A stretch of 64,000 nt of DNA from Lutibacter sp. HS1-25 (GTDB lineage Bacteria > Bacteroidota > Bacteroidia > Flavobacteriales > Flavobacteriaceae): contig NZ_RHLN01000009.1 in the NCBI RefSeq assembly GCF_004121075.1, positions 1 through 64,000 of the forward strand, given 5' to 3'. Each line of letters opens with the position of its first letter. The stretch's first letter is position 1. Of this stretch, positions 1-8,672 are shown in pieces. The notes beneath the pieces were generated by a model, which saw only the letters and a program-made list of their open reading frames with translations, was not told the DNA's origin and ran no database searches. Position numbers and translations under genes: made by a program.

Positions 1-470
1 CAAAAGCAAAGAACAGCACATGCTCTCCCAAAGAGTTTAGCAACGGAGACACAAGAAAACAACTTTTGGCTAGAAGTAGATACTTGCTATACAAAGCCCC
101 CTCAAATTGGACAGAAAGCCAATACTGTAGAAGCAAAATATTGTTCGATCAATATCCTGATATAAAAATCGCTTTTGATCTTACTCAAGGACTAAGGAAC
201 ATATTCAATACAGCCAAAACTATAGAAGTAGCATATACAAAGCTAGCACATTGGTATAAAGATGTAGAAAATACAGGTTTTAAAGCGTTCAACACAATTG
301 CAAATACGATAACACTCAATTATAGGTCAATCCTAAACTATTTTATAAATAGAAGCACTAATGCTTCAGCTGAATCATTCAATGCTAAAATAAAAGCGTT
401 TAGAGCTCAATTTAGAGGAGTTAGAAACGTTGAGTTCTTCCTTTTTAGATTAACAACAATATTTGCATAA
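1..470 (+). CDS. ISAon1-type transposase, C-terminal part (cut by window start)
   Basis: The reading frame is open from the left edge of the window, with codons in register from base 3, so the gene starts upstream. About 155 residues are visible. They resemble the C-terminal half of DDE transposases of the ISAon1/ISL3-like group common in Bacteroidota: a KQLLARSRYLLYK segment, then WTESQ, a KLAHWY segment, and the very conserved ending NRSTNASAESFNAKIKAF followed by FRGVRNVEFFLFRL. The Glu in the SAESFN block is probably the last acidic residue of the catalytic triad. The TTG at 66 is not a real start, because homology continues upstream of it. The frame ends normally with TAA and shows no frameshift, so the visible part looks intact. 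I could not identify the right terminal inverted repeat in the AT-rich DNA that follows. Family naming is from memory; the transposase call itself is firm. Confidence 0.85.
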   Translation, partial: KAKNSTCSPKEFSNGDTRKQLLARSRYLLYKAPSNWTESQYCRSKILFDQYPDIKIAFDLTQGLRNIFNTAKTIEVAYTKLAHWYKDVENTGFKAFNTIANTITLNYRSILNYFINRSTNASAESFNAKIKAFRAQFRGVRNVEFFLFRLTTIFA

Positions 471-620
471 ACACAACAATTGTTATTGATTCGTTATTTG
501 AGTTGCTCATAATTCAAAAATAATAAAGATTCTTGAACTAATTCAGATTTGTTTAACCTATGTTTAACCTGTAAAAATAAAAAAGCCACTCAATTTCTTG
601 AATGGCTTGTTATCACTAAG

Positions 621-694
621 CTCCTCCTCTTGGGCTCGAACCAAGGACCCTCTGATTAACAGTCAGATGCTCTAACCAACTGAGCTAAGGAGGA
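621..694 (-). tRNA. tRNA-Asn (GTT anticodon)
   Basis: Read on the minus strand, this 74-base segment folds as a complete tRNA. The acceptor strands are TCCTCCT and AGGAGGA, the D-arm contains AGCTCAGTTGGTTAGAGC, the anticodon arm carries GTT in its loop, and the T-arm has GGTTCGAGCCC. The discriminator base is G and CCA is not encoded. GTT reads AAC and AAT, so this charges asparagine. It lies alone between a transposase end and sucA, which is transcribed the other way. tRNA genes are frequent neighbours of mobile elements, but there is no duplicated tRNA 3' end here to suggest an attachment site. Confidence 0.97.
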
Positions 695-714
695 ATATTT
701 CGCTTTAGCGAGTG

Positions 715-744
715 CAAATATACAAGCTTTTCTTTTTATTCCAA
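715..744 (-). promoter_or_regulatory. Promoter of tRNA-Asn
   Basis: On the minus strand a TTG (742-744) is followed after 19 bases by TATATTTG (715-722), a full match to the Bacteroidota -33/-7 consensus TTG-N17-23-TAnnTTTG. The tRNA 5' end lies about 20 bases further on. Confidence 0.75.
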
Positions 745-980
745 GAGTTTTTTAAAAAAATTTATATTTTTTTATTCTTTTTTTTCAAACGGACTTATAA
801 ACTGCTGAAAATTATCATTTAAGGTTTTTACCAAACTTATCATTTTTTATTAGGTTTCTATAATTTCTTTTAAATAGCACCTCAAAACAACTTCATTATT
901 AGCTTAAATCAACTAATTTTATTAATAATACAATAATTTCAAATATCCATCAATAAAAATGGTGGTTTTGGTAAAAGTTG

Positions 981-988
981 TATTTTTG
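981..988 (+). promoter_or_regulatory. -7 element of the sucA promoter
   Basis: TATTTTTG matches TAnnTTTG and lies 35 bases before the chosen sucA ATG at 1024. No convincing -33 TTG sits at the usual distance. The rest of 745-980 is AT-rich and shows no other feature I can support. Confidence 0.6.
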
Positions 989-1023
989 TGTCGCTAACTA
1001 AAACACAGACTATTAAATTAATT

Positions 1024-3777
1024 ATGGATAAATTTTCATTTTTAAATGCTGTACACACCGGTTTTATTTCCGATTTATACGACCAGTATTTAATAAATCC
1101 TGATTCGGTTGAACCAAGTTGGAGAGGCTTTTTTCAAGGGTACGACTTTGCTAACGAAAAATATAGTTTAACCGATAACGAAACAGAAACAGAGATAAAA
1201 TCTGACTATACCGTTCCCGAAAATGTATTAAAAGAATTTAAGGTAATTGACCTTATAAATGGCTACCGAACACGTGGCCACTTGTTTACCAAAACAAATC
1301 CTGTTAGAGAGCGACGTAAATACTCACCAACACTTGCACTCGAAAATTTTGGCTTATCTGAAAAAGATTTAGACACTGTGTTTGATGCTGGTCAAATAGT
1401 TGGAACTGGTACTGCAACTTTACGTGATATTATTAAACACTTAGAAACCATTTATTGCGATTCTATTGGTGTTGAATATATGTACATTAGAAATCCTCAA
1501 GAAATAAAGTGGTTTCAAAATCAACTCAACAAAAATTCTAACCACCCTAATTATTCAAAAGAAACTAAAATATATATTTTAAAAAAATTAAATCAGGCTG
1601 TTACGTTTGAAAATTTTTTACAAACTAAATATGTAGGTCAAAAACGTTTTTCTTTAGAAGGTGGAGAAGCTCTTATACCAGCAATTAGTGCTATTATTTG
1701 GAATGCTACTGAATATTTTGATGCCAAAGAATTTGTACTTGGTATGGCACATCGTGGCCGATTAAGTACCTTGGTTAATATTTTTAGAAAACCAATCTTA
1801 GATTTATTTAGCGAGTTTGAAGGTAAAGATTTTGAAGATGATTTTATTGATGGTGACGTAAAATACCACCTAGGTTTAACCACTAAAAAAACCTTAAAAA
1901 ACAACAAGGAATTAACTATGAATTTAGTTCCAAACCCGTCGCATTTAGAAACGGTTGGTCCTATTGTTGAAGGAATTGCACGCGCAAAAATTGACAAAGA
2001 TTACAACGGAGACAATTCAAAATTAATACCAATTATTGTACACGGTGATGCTGCCATTGCGGGTCAAGGATTGGTTTATGAAGTTACTCAAATGAGTAAA
2101 TTAAACGGTTACTCTACTGGTGGAACCATTCATATTGTTGTAAACAACCAAATTGGCTTTACAACCAATTATTTAGATGCCAGATCTAGTACCTATTGTA
2201 CCGATGTTGCTAAAGTAACCTTATCTCCTGTATTACACGTAAATGCCGATGATGTAGAAGCTGTAGTACACGCAATTGAAATGGCTTTGGCTTTTAGAAT
2301 GGAGTTTAAACGCGATATTTTTATCGATTTATTAGGTTATAGAAAATACGGCCATAACGAAGGTGATGAACCTCGTTTTACCCAACCTAATTTATACAAA
2401 GCAATTGCAAAACACCCAAATCCAAGAGATATCTATGCCAAAAAATTAATTTCTGAGGGCACCATAGATACCACATTTTTAAATGGTATTATTGATGAAT
2501 TTAAGAACTTATTGGAGGTTGAATACGAAAACGCAAAAGGAACTGAAACATCAAAGGTTAGAGAATTTATGGAAGAAACCTGGAACGGTTTTACCAGAAA
2601 AAAACTGGACACCATGTTACAGCCTACAAATACCACTTTTTCAAATTCAAAATTAAAAGAAATTGCAAAAGTTGTTTCTACCGTTCCTAAAGGTGTAAAA
2701 TTTTTACGCAAAGCCGAAAAAATATTAAACGATAGAAATGCCATGGTTTTTGAAACCAATCAAATAGATTGGGGAATGGCTGAAACTTTAGCTTACGGAA
2801 CCTTATTACAAGAAGGTTTTGACGTTCGAATTTCAGGACAAGATGTTGAACGTGGTACTTTTAGTCATAGACACGCTATTTTACGCGATGAAATTTCAGA
2901 AGAACGCATCAACTTACTAAATACCATTGATGGTAACAAAGGTAAAATGAGCATTTACAACTCATTATTATCAGAATACGGTGTACTTGGTTTTGATTAT
3001 GGCTACGCTATGGCACACCCAAATGCACTAACAATTTGGGAAGCTCAATTTGGAGATTTTAGCAACGGTGCACAAATTATTTTCGACCAATATCTATCTG
3101 CTGCTGAAGATAAATGGAAATTACAAAACGGATTGGTGGTATTGTTACCTCACGGTTACGAAGGTCAGGGATCGGAGCATTCATCAGCACGCATGGAACG
3201 TTTTTTACAATTATGTGCCATTGATAATATGATTATTGCAGACTGTACAACACCTGCAAATTTTTACCATTTATTGCGTCGTCAAATGAAACGCGATTAC
3301 AGAAAACCATTGATTGTATTTACACCAAAAAGTTTGTTACGCCATCCATTAGTAGTTTCTCCTATTGAAGATTTTTCTGAAGGTAGTTTTCAAGAAGTAA
3401 TTGACGATACTGTAAATCCAACAAATGTTACTAAATTGGTATTTTGTACTGGTAAATTTTATTACGATTTATTAGCCGAACGTACCGCATTAGAAAGAGA
3501 AGATATTGCTTTGGTTAGAATTGAACAATTGTTCCCATTACATTTAGATAAATTACAAGCCGTAATAGATAAATATCCTAACGTAAAAAAATACGTTTGG
3601 GCACAAGAAGAACCAGAAAATATGGGCGCTTGGAGTTTTATGCTGCAACGTTTTAGATTGGTTAACCTTGAAGTTGCTTCACAGCCTTTTAAAGCAGTTC
3701 CAGCAGCAGGTTCATCTACTCGTTTCAAAAGAAGACATCAACGTATTATTGATAAAGTATTTGATACAACAAAATAA
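1024..3777 (+). CDS. sucA: 2-oxoglutarate dehydrogenase E1 component
   Basis: This thiamin-diphosphate enzyme decarboxylates 2-oxoglutarate and transfers the succinyl group to the lipoyl arm of E2 in the TCA cycle. The 917-residue protein has the usual E1o length and starts with the family N-terminus MDKFSFLNAVHTGFISDLYD, followed by DSVEPSWRGFF. The E1o core is visible as GMAHRGRLSTLVNI, NPSHLE, HGDAAIAGQG and the TPP/Mg segment VVNNQIGFTT. Late in the protein are the transketolase-like segments GYEGQGSEHSSAR and the terminal SSTRFKRRHQ. An upstream TTG at 988 would add 12 residues, but homology and the -7 box at 981-988 favour the ATG at 1024. odhB follows 74 bases downstream on the same strand, so the two are probably co-transcribed. 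E3 (lpd) is not in the window. Confidence 0.97.
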   Translation: MDKFSFLNAVHTGFISDLYDQYLINPDSVEPSWRGFFQGYDFANEKYSLTDNETETEIKSDYTVPENVLKEFKVIDLINGYRTRGHLFTKTNPVRERRKYSPTLALENFGLSEKDLDTVFDAGQIVGTGTATLRDIIKHLETIYCDSIGVEYMYIRNPQEIKWFQNQLNKNSNHPNYSKETKIYILKKLNQAVTFENFLQTKYVGQKRFSLEGGEALIPAISAIIWNATEYFDAKEFVLGMAHRGRLSTLVNIFRKPILDLFSEFEGKDFEDDFIDGDVKYHLGLTTKKTLKNNKELTMNLVPNPSHLETVGPIVEGIARAKIDKDYNGDNSKLIPIIVHGDAAIAGQGLVYEVTQMSKLNGYSTGGTIHIVVNNQIGFTTNYLDARSSTYCTDVAKVTLSPVLHVNADDVEAVVHAIEMALAFRMEFKRDIFIDLLGYRKYGHNEGDEPRFTQPNLYKAIAKHPNPRDIYAKKLISEGTIDTTFLNGIIDEFKNLLEVEYENAKGTETSKVREFMEETWNGFTRKKLDTMLQPTNTTFSNSKLKEIAKVVSTVPKGVKFLRKAEKILNDRNAMVFETNQIDWGMAETLAYGTLLQEGFDVRISGQDVERGTFSHRHAILRDEISEERINLLNTIDGNKGKMSIYNSLLSEYGVLGFDYGYAMAHPNALTIWEAQFGDFSNGAQIIFDQYLSAAEDKWKLQNGLVVLLPHGYEGQGSEHSSARMERFLQLCAIDNMIIADCTTPANFYHLLRRQMKRDYRKPLIVFTPKSLLRHPLVVSPIEDFSEGSFQEVIDDTVNPTNVTKLVFCTGKFYYDLLAERTALEREDIALVRIEQLFPLHLDKLQAVIDKYPNVKKYVWAQEEPENMGAWSFMLQRFRLVNLEVASQPFKAVPAAGSSTRFKRRHQRIIDKVFDTTK

Positions 3778-3851
3778 ATTAAAAAAACTAACTAATAAAA
3801 AATCTACAATTCCTTTTAAAAAAAGAATTAAGATTTAAAAAATATACAAAG

Positions 3852-5057
3852 ATGATTTTAGAAATGAAAGTTCCTTCTCCGGGAGAATCTATTACAGAAG
3901 TAGAAATAGCAGCTTGGTTAGTTGCTGATGGAGACTATGTTGAAAAAGATCAACCAATTGCCGAAGTTGATTCAGACAAAGCAACTTTAGAATTACCTGC
4001 AGAAGAAAGTGGAATTATTACTTTAAAAGCTGAAGAAGGTGATGCTGTTGCTGTAGGTTCTGTTGTTTGTTTAATTGACATGGATGCTAAAAAACCTGAA
4101 GGTTCATCTTCTGTTGAAGAAGCTCCAAAAGTTATTGAAACTCCAAAAGTTGAAAGCAAACCAGTTGAAACTAAAACCTACGCTAGTGGCGCTCCTTCAC
4201 CTGCTGCTAAAAAAATATTAGACGAAAAAAACATACAACCTACACAAATTAAAGGTTCTGGAAGAGACGGTAGAATAACAAAAGAAGATGCTGTAAAAGC
4301 AGTTCCAAGTATGGGAACACCTGCCGGTGGGGTTAGAAGTTCAGAAAGAACCAAAATGTCTATGTTGCGTAGAAAAGTTGCTGAGCGTTTGGTTACAGTT
4401 AAAAATGAAACTGCAATGCTTACTACTTTTAACGAAGTAGATATGAAACCAATTTTTGATTTACGCAACGAATTTAAAGATGAATTTAAAGCAAAACACA
4501 ATGTTGGCTTAGGCTTTATGAGTTTCTTTACTTTGGCTGTGGTTCGTGCTTTAAAAATGTACCCAGACGTAAACTCTATGATTGATGGTGATTATAAAAT
4601 TTCACACGATTTTCAAGATATTTCAATTGCAGTTTCTGGACCAAAAGGTTTAATGGTGCCTGTACTTAGAAATGCTGAAAACCTATCTTTTAGAGGTGTA
4701 GAAAATGAAATAAAACGTTTGGCAATAAGAGCTCGTGACGGACAAATAACCATTGATGAAATGACAGGTGGTACTTTTACCATTACCAATGGTGGTGTTT
4801 TTGGATCTATGCTGTCTACACCTATTATCAATCCTCCTCAAAGTGGTATTTTAGGAATGCACAACATTGTTGAAAGACCAATGGCTGTCAATGGCGAAGT
4901 GGTTATTAGACCAATTATGTACGTTGCTTTATCTTATGACCATAGAATTATTGACGGTCGCGAATCTGTTGGATTTTTAGTAGCTGTAAAAGAAGCTTTA
5001 GAAAACCCAATTGAAATTTTAATGGACAACAATCCTAAAAAAGCATTGGAATTATAA
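3852..5057 (+). CDS. odhB: Dihydrolipoyllysine succinyltransferase, E2 of 2-oxoglutarate dehydrogenase
   Basis: The E2 core protein accepts the succinyl group from SucA on its lipoyl lysine and passes it to CoA. The 401 residues show the expected order. A lipoyl domain (about 1-76) has the lipoylated lysine in [13 protein letters not shown], and a linker rich in Val, Glu and Pro follows. A peripheral-subunit-binding domain (about 112-150, [11 protein letters not shown] and [13 protein letters not shown]) comes next, then the catalytic domain. Near the C-terminus the catalytic motif is [17 protein letters not shown] (HxxxDG). The single lipoyl domain and neighbouring sucA make this the succinyl rather than the pyruvate complex E2. 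A strong hairpin terminator follows, closing a two-gene unit. Confidence 0.97.
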   Translation: MILEMKVPSPGESITEVEIAAWLVADGDYVEKDQPIAEVDSDKATLELPAEESGIITLKAEEGDAVAVGSVVCLIDMDAKKPEGSSSVEEAPKVIETPKVESKPVETKTYASGAPSPAAKKILDEKNIQPTQIKGSGRDGRITKEDAVKAVPSMGTPAGGVRSSERTKMSMLRRKVAERLVTVKNETAMLTTFNEVDMKPIFDLRNEFKDEFKAKHNVGLGFMSFFTLAVVRALKMYPDVNSMIDGDYKISHDFQDISIAVSGPKGLMVPVLRNAENLSFRGVENEIKRLAIRARDGQITIDEMTGGTFTITNGGVFGSMLSTPIINPPQSGILGMHNIVERPMAVNGEVVIRPIMYVALSYDHRIIDGRESVGFLVAVKEALENPIEILMDNNPKKALEL

Positions 5058-5081
5058 ATTTCACTTTTACATTATAAACAT

Positions 5082-5117
5082 AAAAAATCCGAAATATTCC
5101 TTATTTCGGATTTTTTT
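5082..5117 (+). terminator. Rho-independent terminator after odhB
   Basis: A stem CCGAAATA / TATTTCGG with a 5-base loop is extended by flanking A and T runs and ends in seven T. It lies 25 bases after the odhB stop. From here to 5395 there is about 280 bp of AT-rich DNA with no other supportable feature. Confidence 0.85.
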
Positions 5118-5395
5118 ATGATATTTATTAATGCATTCTTTGTACCCATTCAATAAATCACCTCAACATTACCTCAACATTTAATAAAATTTTACAAAAA
5201 TATTTCAGCTAATACACTTCATAATAGCTTTTTAAAAAGCAATTTACATCTTCACAATACTAGGTTTTACAATCTTTAACCCAAATTCAATCCATATAAA
5301 TAACTATTTTTTTCAAACTGTATAGTTTGCATATACGTTAAAAACTAATTTTTTAAGTTTTTCATTCTAATTTACACTAAACTTAAAATATTTAT

Positions 5396-6712
5396 ATGAT
5401 GAAAAAAACTACTTTATTATTTTTATTATTAATGGTATCAATTGGATACGCCCAAACCATCCCTGTTACTTTTGAAACAGACATTATAGTTGGTGCAAAA
5501 GATGGAGTTGTAACACCTTCAAACGCAAATTGGTTTAGTGATAGCGGTATGAGCTCTGTAGCCGTAGTAGATGCTCCAGTAGATTTTGCTGGACATGGAA
5601 AAGCAGGACAAATTAACTCTTCTTCTACAGGTGCTAAATGGCAAAATGCACAACTGTTAATGTCTACAAACTATATAGATTTAACAACTGCTACAGGTAG
5701 TAAGACAATCTCTATAGATGTTTACACTACTGCACCTCAAGATTTTCTATTTAAATTAGAGCAATCATTAAATGGAGGTGGAAATGTTGAAATTCCTTTT
5801 AGCACAAATGGATTAGGCTGGGAAACAATTCCAGTAGATTTTACATCTACAGGTGTTAATGACCAGTATAAACTTTTAGTGTTATTTCCTTGCTATTCTG
5901 CTGGATTTAGCGCACCTGCTTTTGATGGAACAACTTATGTAGACAATATTAGCGGTGTTGTTGGTGAAGCTGCTACTCCACCATCAATATTTAATTTACC
6001 TATTACTTTTGAAACAGTACCACTAACATCTGACTTTAATAATTTTGATGGTGGAACTGCAAAGATTATCAACAACCCAAAACAAGGTACTGCAAATAAC
6101 AGTGCAAAAGTAGGAGAAATGATTAGAAATGGTGGTTCTGCTTGGGCAGGAACTTGGTTAGGCTTAGAAAATAATCTTAATTTTTCGACTTTAAATGCTA
6201 TTAAAATGGATGTATGGACAATGGCTCCAATTGGAACAACAGTAGCTTTAAAAGTAGAAGGAACAGGCGGAGTTCACAAACAAGAACTTACAACCACAAC
6301 TGTTACTGGCGCCTGGGAAACATTGTCTTGGGATTTTACAGGTCAACCTGCAGATTTTTACAAACTTGTATTGTTATTTGATCTTAATGTAATAGGAGAT
6401 GGTAGTGCAACTTCAACTTTCTATTTCGATAATATTGTGCAATACAACACATCAACTGCAAGTATTAAAGATTTTGAAATTGATGGCTTAATGGCTTATC
6501 CAAACCCAACAAACGGAGAATGGAAGATTTCAACTAACAATCAAGAAATTGAAGCTATTAATATATTTAATGTAATTGGAACTAAAGTAATTTCATTAAA
6601 CCCAAATGCAACGTCGGTTAATGTTGATGCTTCAAGCTTAACTCCAGGTGTATACCTTGCAACAATAACTACCGCACAAGGAACAAGCAGTAGAAAATTA
6701 ATTAAAAATTAA
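5396..6712 (+). CDS. Secreted protein with T9SS type A sorting domain
   Basis: The 438-residue protein begins with a clear signal peptide (MMKKTTLLFLLLMVSIGYA, then QT). Its body holds two similar segments of about 170 residues, each opening with PITFET or PVTFET and carrying a WETIPVDF or WETLSWDF strand and a closing YVDNISG or YFDNIV. This looks like a tandem beta-sandwich of the kind seen in carbohydrate-binding modules. The C-terminus (about 365-438) is a type IX sorting domain: AYPNPTNGEWKIS, INIFNVIGTKV, then SSLTPGVYLATITT and the basic tail RKLIKN. The protein is therefore probably exported by Sec, moved across the outer membrane by T9SS, and attached to or released from the surface. 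Its ligand cannot be read from the sequence, and no polysaccharide-utilisation genes lie beside it. Two ATG codons in tandem leave the start uncertain by one residue. It stands alone between two terminators. Confidence 0.88.
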   Translation: MMKKTTLLFLLLMVSIGYAQTIPVTFETDIIVGAKDGVVTPSNANWFSDSGMSSVAVVDAPVDFAGHGKAGQINSSSTGAKWQNAQLLMSTNYIDLTTATGSKTISIDVYTTAPQDFLFKLEQSLNGGGNVEIPFSTNGLGWETIPVDFTSTGVNDQYKLLVLFPCYSAGFSAPAFDGTTYVDNISGVVGEAATPPSIFNLPITFETVPLTSDFNNFDGGTAKIINNPKQGTANNSAKVGEMIRNGGSAWAGTWLGLENNLNFSTLNAIKMDVWTMAPIGTTVALKVEGTGGVHKQELTTTTVTGAWETLSWDFTGQPADFYKLVLLFDLNVIGDGSATSTFYFDNIVQYNTSTASIKDFEIDGLMAYPNPTNGEWKISTNNQEIEAINIFNVIGTKVISLNPNATSVNVDASSLTPGVYLATITTAQGTSSRKLIKN

Positions 6713-6732
6713 AGAATCAAACATTATATTTT

Positions 6733-6763
6733 AAAAGCCAAACAAATAAGTTTGGCTTTTTTT
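6733..6763 (+). terminator. Terminator after the T9SS-cargo gene
   Basis: A perfect 11-bp stem AAAAGCCAAAC / GTTTGGCTTTT with a 6-base loop ends in a T run, 20 bases after the stop codon. Confidence 0.85.
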
Positions 6764-6791
6764 ATGAATAAAAATGACATAAATCATTTTT

Positions 6792-6810
6792 ATTTAGACT
6801 AAATCTAAAT
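6792..6810. promoter_or_regulatory. Palindromic operator candidate, distal copy
   Basis: ATTTAGACTAAATCTAAAT forms ATTTAGA and TCTAAAT arms around a 5-base spacer. The same arms recur at 6890-6907, and a left arm recurs at 6912-6918, all upstream of the gene at 6959. The size and AT-rich symmetry fit a dimeric repressor site of the Fur/PerR or DtxR/MntR type. The regulator itself is not in the window. Confidence 0.55.
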
Positions 6811-6889
6811 AATTTTGTAACAATTTAAGGCCTAACAGTTTTAAAATTTCACACTACAATAGGTTTATTTTTTTGTAATAATAAATTAT

Positions 6890-6907
6890 ATTTAGACTTG
6901 TCTAAAT
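6890..6907. promoter_or_regulatory. Palindromic operator candidate, proximal copy
   Basis: ATTTAGACTTGTCTAAAT is a perfect 8-2-8 inverted repeat located 23 bases before the -7 box at 6931. A third, partial copy (ATTTAGACTAAA, 6912-6923) sits between it and the -7 box. Repeated occupancy of such sites would cover the -33 region, which fits repression. Confidence 0.6.
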
Positions 6908-6930
6908 TTTTATTTAGACTAAACTATACG

Positions 6931-6938
6931 TAGATTTG
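6931..6938 (+). promoter_or_regulatory. -7 element upstream of the transporter-like gene
   Basis: TAGATTTG matches TAnnTTTG. Transcription would start near 6945, giving a very short leader of about 15 bases before the TTG start at 6959. No -33 TTG lies at a normal distance; the palindromes occupy that place. Confidence 0.55.
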
Positions 6939-6958
6939 TCAATTAAATTATATAAGTT

Positions 6959-7699
6959 TTGAGATACAATTATTGCATAGTCTTATTTTGTTTATTTTGT
7001 TATTCAATTTCACATTCACAAATTGTAGAACCATCAGCAGGTATTGGTAAGCAAATGCTTCAAATTGAAATGGAAGGGCAATATGCTATTCAAAAAGAAG
7101 GTAAAACTAAACAAGTAGCTTGGAGTATACCAAGCTTACTTTTTAGATATGGTTTATCTAATGCTGTTGAATTACAATTAAATGCACCTTTAATTAGAGA
7201 GCATTTATATGAAAATGACCACTTAATCCATTCATTAAACAAATTTGACCATGTACAACTTGGTTTATCTGTTAATTTATGGAAACAAAAAAACATACTT
7301 CCTGCCGCTGCAATCATGGGGCGTATAATTTTACCTTTTGAAAACAACCTAAAAATAAATACGCTTGGTAAAATTGTGTCATTAAACTTTTCAAATACAA
7401 TTAATGAGCATTTTTCATTAAACTACAACATTGGTTATGCTTATGAAACAGATGCTACAAAATCTGGCTATTACATCGCTAACCTGAGTTATAATTTAAA
7501 CTCTAAGATTCACTTTTTTTTAGAAAACTTTGCAGATTTTAATAAAGAAATGATTGTATCTCAAAACTTAAATTTGGGTGGCGGATACAATATTAAAAAC
7601 AATTTAAGTATTGATTATTCTATAGCAAAAGGTCTAAATCACAACCTGTTTTACACTTCATTGTTGGTTACTTGGCAAATAAACACTCAGAAAAAATAA
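6959..7699 (+). CDS. Outer-membrane transporter-like beta-barrel protein
   Basis: The 246-residue protein has an N-terminal signal peptide (YNYCIVLFCLFCYSISHS, then Q). The rest consists of alternating amphipathic strands typical of the outer-membrane channel proteins of the phenol meta-pathway transporter-like family (PF13557): WSIPSLLFRYGLSNAVELQLN, HVQLGLSVNLW, GGGYNIKNNLSIDYS. The only in-frame start that keeps the signal peptide is TTG at 6959, since a TAA stop lies two codons upstream; a sequencing error is the alternative. Two to three palindromes ATTTAGA..TCTAAAT precede it, suggesting control by a metal-responsive repressor. From general knowledge, relatives in Flavobacteriaceae are often found near ferrous-iron transport genes, but no such gene is next to it here. 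The substrate is unknown. Confidence 0.65.
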   Translation: MRYNYCIVLFCLFCYSISHSQIVEPSAGIGKQMLQIEMEGQYAIQKEGKTKQVAWSIPSLLFRYGLSNAVELQLNAPLIREHLYENDHLIHSLNKFDHVQLGLSVNLWKQKNILPAAAIMGRIILPFENNLKINTLGKIVSLNFSNTINEHFSLNYNIGYAYETDATKSGYYIANLSYNLNSKIHFFLENFADFNKEMIVSQNLNLGGGYNIKNNLSIDYSIAKGLNHNLFYTSLLVTWQINTQKK

Positions 7700-7714
7700 T
7701 TTTTAAACAAGTAG

Positions 7715-8236
7715 TTATTCTTTAGAAATATTAAATTCTTTTGCCTTTTCATCAACAACTTCAATAAAGTTAGGCAATAAAGTTGTTGCCAAATTTTTAA
7801 TAGGCTTGTACAGTGCAGATTCTTCTTGTTGATTTTCGGGAATAAAAGGAATTGTATCGTTTAATTTCGATAAAATTAAAAAAACAATACTTAAAATCAC
7901 CCCTATTTTTAACGCTCCAAAAATACCACCAAAAATTTTATTTAACATTCCCAACAAAGCAACATCAGCCATTTTGGTTAATAATTTACCCAAAAGTGCA
8001 ATGGCTAAAACTATAATACCAAAGGTAATAGCAAATGAAACAATGGTAAGGGTTCGTTCATCCCAAGAAAAATAATTGGATAATAAATTCCCTGCATAAA
8101 AAGAAAAATGCATTGCGCCATAAATTCCGGCAATTAAACCTATTAACGAAGCAATTTCAACAAAAAAACCTCTCAAAAAACCTCTTACAAATCCATATAC
8201 CAATATGGCGGCAATAACGATATCAAAAGTATTCAT
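7715..8236 (-). CDS. CvpA family membrane protein
   Basis: The 173-residue integral membrane protein has the CvpA (colicin V production) pattern: N-terminal FDIVIAAILVYGFVRGFLRGF, then segments around 20-45, 65-85 and 95-125 that would span the inner membrane, with Gly-rich FGGIFGALKIG in the last. The C-terminal 40 residues are hydrophilic and end in KEFNISKE. CvpA proteins were first linked to colicin V export and purF regulation in E. coli and later to envelope homeostasis; the molecular role remains unclear. The gene is convergent with the transporter-like gene (15 bp apart) and divergent from the conserved small protein at 8301. It looks monocistronic. Confidence 0.85.
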   Translation of the reverse strand: MNTFDIVIAAILVYGFVRGFLRGFFVEIASLIGLIAGIYGAMHFSFYAGNLLSNYFSWDERTLTIVSFAITFGIIVLAIALLGKLLTKMADVALLGMLNKIFGGIFGALKIGVILSIVFLILSKLNDTIPFIPENQQEESALYKPIKNLATTLLPNFIEVVDEKAKEFNISKE

Positions 8237-8246
8237 ACACTAATTT

Positions 8247-8279
8247 TTGTAAATATACATGAATCGATTTGTATATTTG
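8247..8279 (+). promoter_or_regulatory. Promoter of the 8301 gene
   Basis: TTG (8247-8249), a 22-base spacer and TATATTTG (8272-8279) fit the Bacteroidota consensus. The ATG lies 21 bases further on, so the leader is short. Confidence 0.65.
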
Positions 8280-8300
8280 CAACCAAACTAAAAACTTCAA

Positions 8301-8654
8301 ATGTCAAGAGATCAAAAATTAAAAGAAGAATGGGAGCTTATTTTACAAATTTTAGCTAAAAGATTTGGTGAAGGAGAGCAACTTAATTTAGATGCTATTA
8401 TTTATTTAATTGGTGTTCAAGAGCTAGGAAAAGGGGTTATTGAATTTAAAAAAGACGATAAAGTAAACTTAATGCATATTGCCATTTGCAGGTTATTAGA
8501 ACCTTTTGGTTATTATGAATTTGATTATTTTGATGAAGATGGCTGGCCACATTACAAAACCATTGAAGAACTACCGTTGTTAAAATCGGGAGAACAAACC
8601 GTTTTAATAAAAGAAGCCATTGTTTTGTATTTTAAAACACAAAAACTTATTTAA
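8301..8654 (+). CDS. Conserved hypothetical protein of Bacteroidota
   Basis: The 117-residue soluble, acidic protein starts MSRDQKLKEEWELILQIL and continues with LDAIIYLIGVQELGKG, an acidic/aromatic YYEFDYFDEDGWPHY segment, and a closing IKEAIVLYFKTQK. It has no signal peptide or membrane segment. I recognise it as a conserved small protein of Flavobacteriaceae without a known function. The gene has its own promoter and is followed after 18 bases by the thioredoxin-like gene on the same strand, so they are probably co-transcribed. Confidence 0.7.
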   Translation: MSRDQKLKEEWELILQILAKRFGEGEQLNLDAIIYLIGVQELGKGVIEFKKDDKVNLMHIAICRLLEPFGYYEFDYFDEDGWPHYKTIEELPLLKSGEQTVLIKEAIVLYFKTQKLI

Positions 8655-8672
8655 AATTTAAACACAAAATAG

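Noticed and set aside
1-694. Genomic island boundary at tRNA-Asn with the transposase
   Set aside because: No duplicated tRNA 3' end, integrase or cargo genes are present; the transposase end merely lies nearby.
988-1023. TTG start for sucA giving 12 more residues
   Set aside because: The -7 box overlaps this position and the conserved N-terminus begins at ATG 1024.
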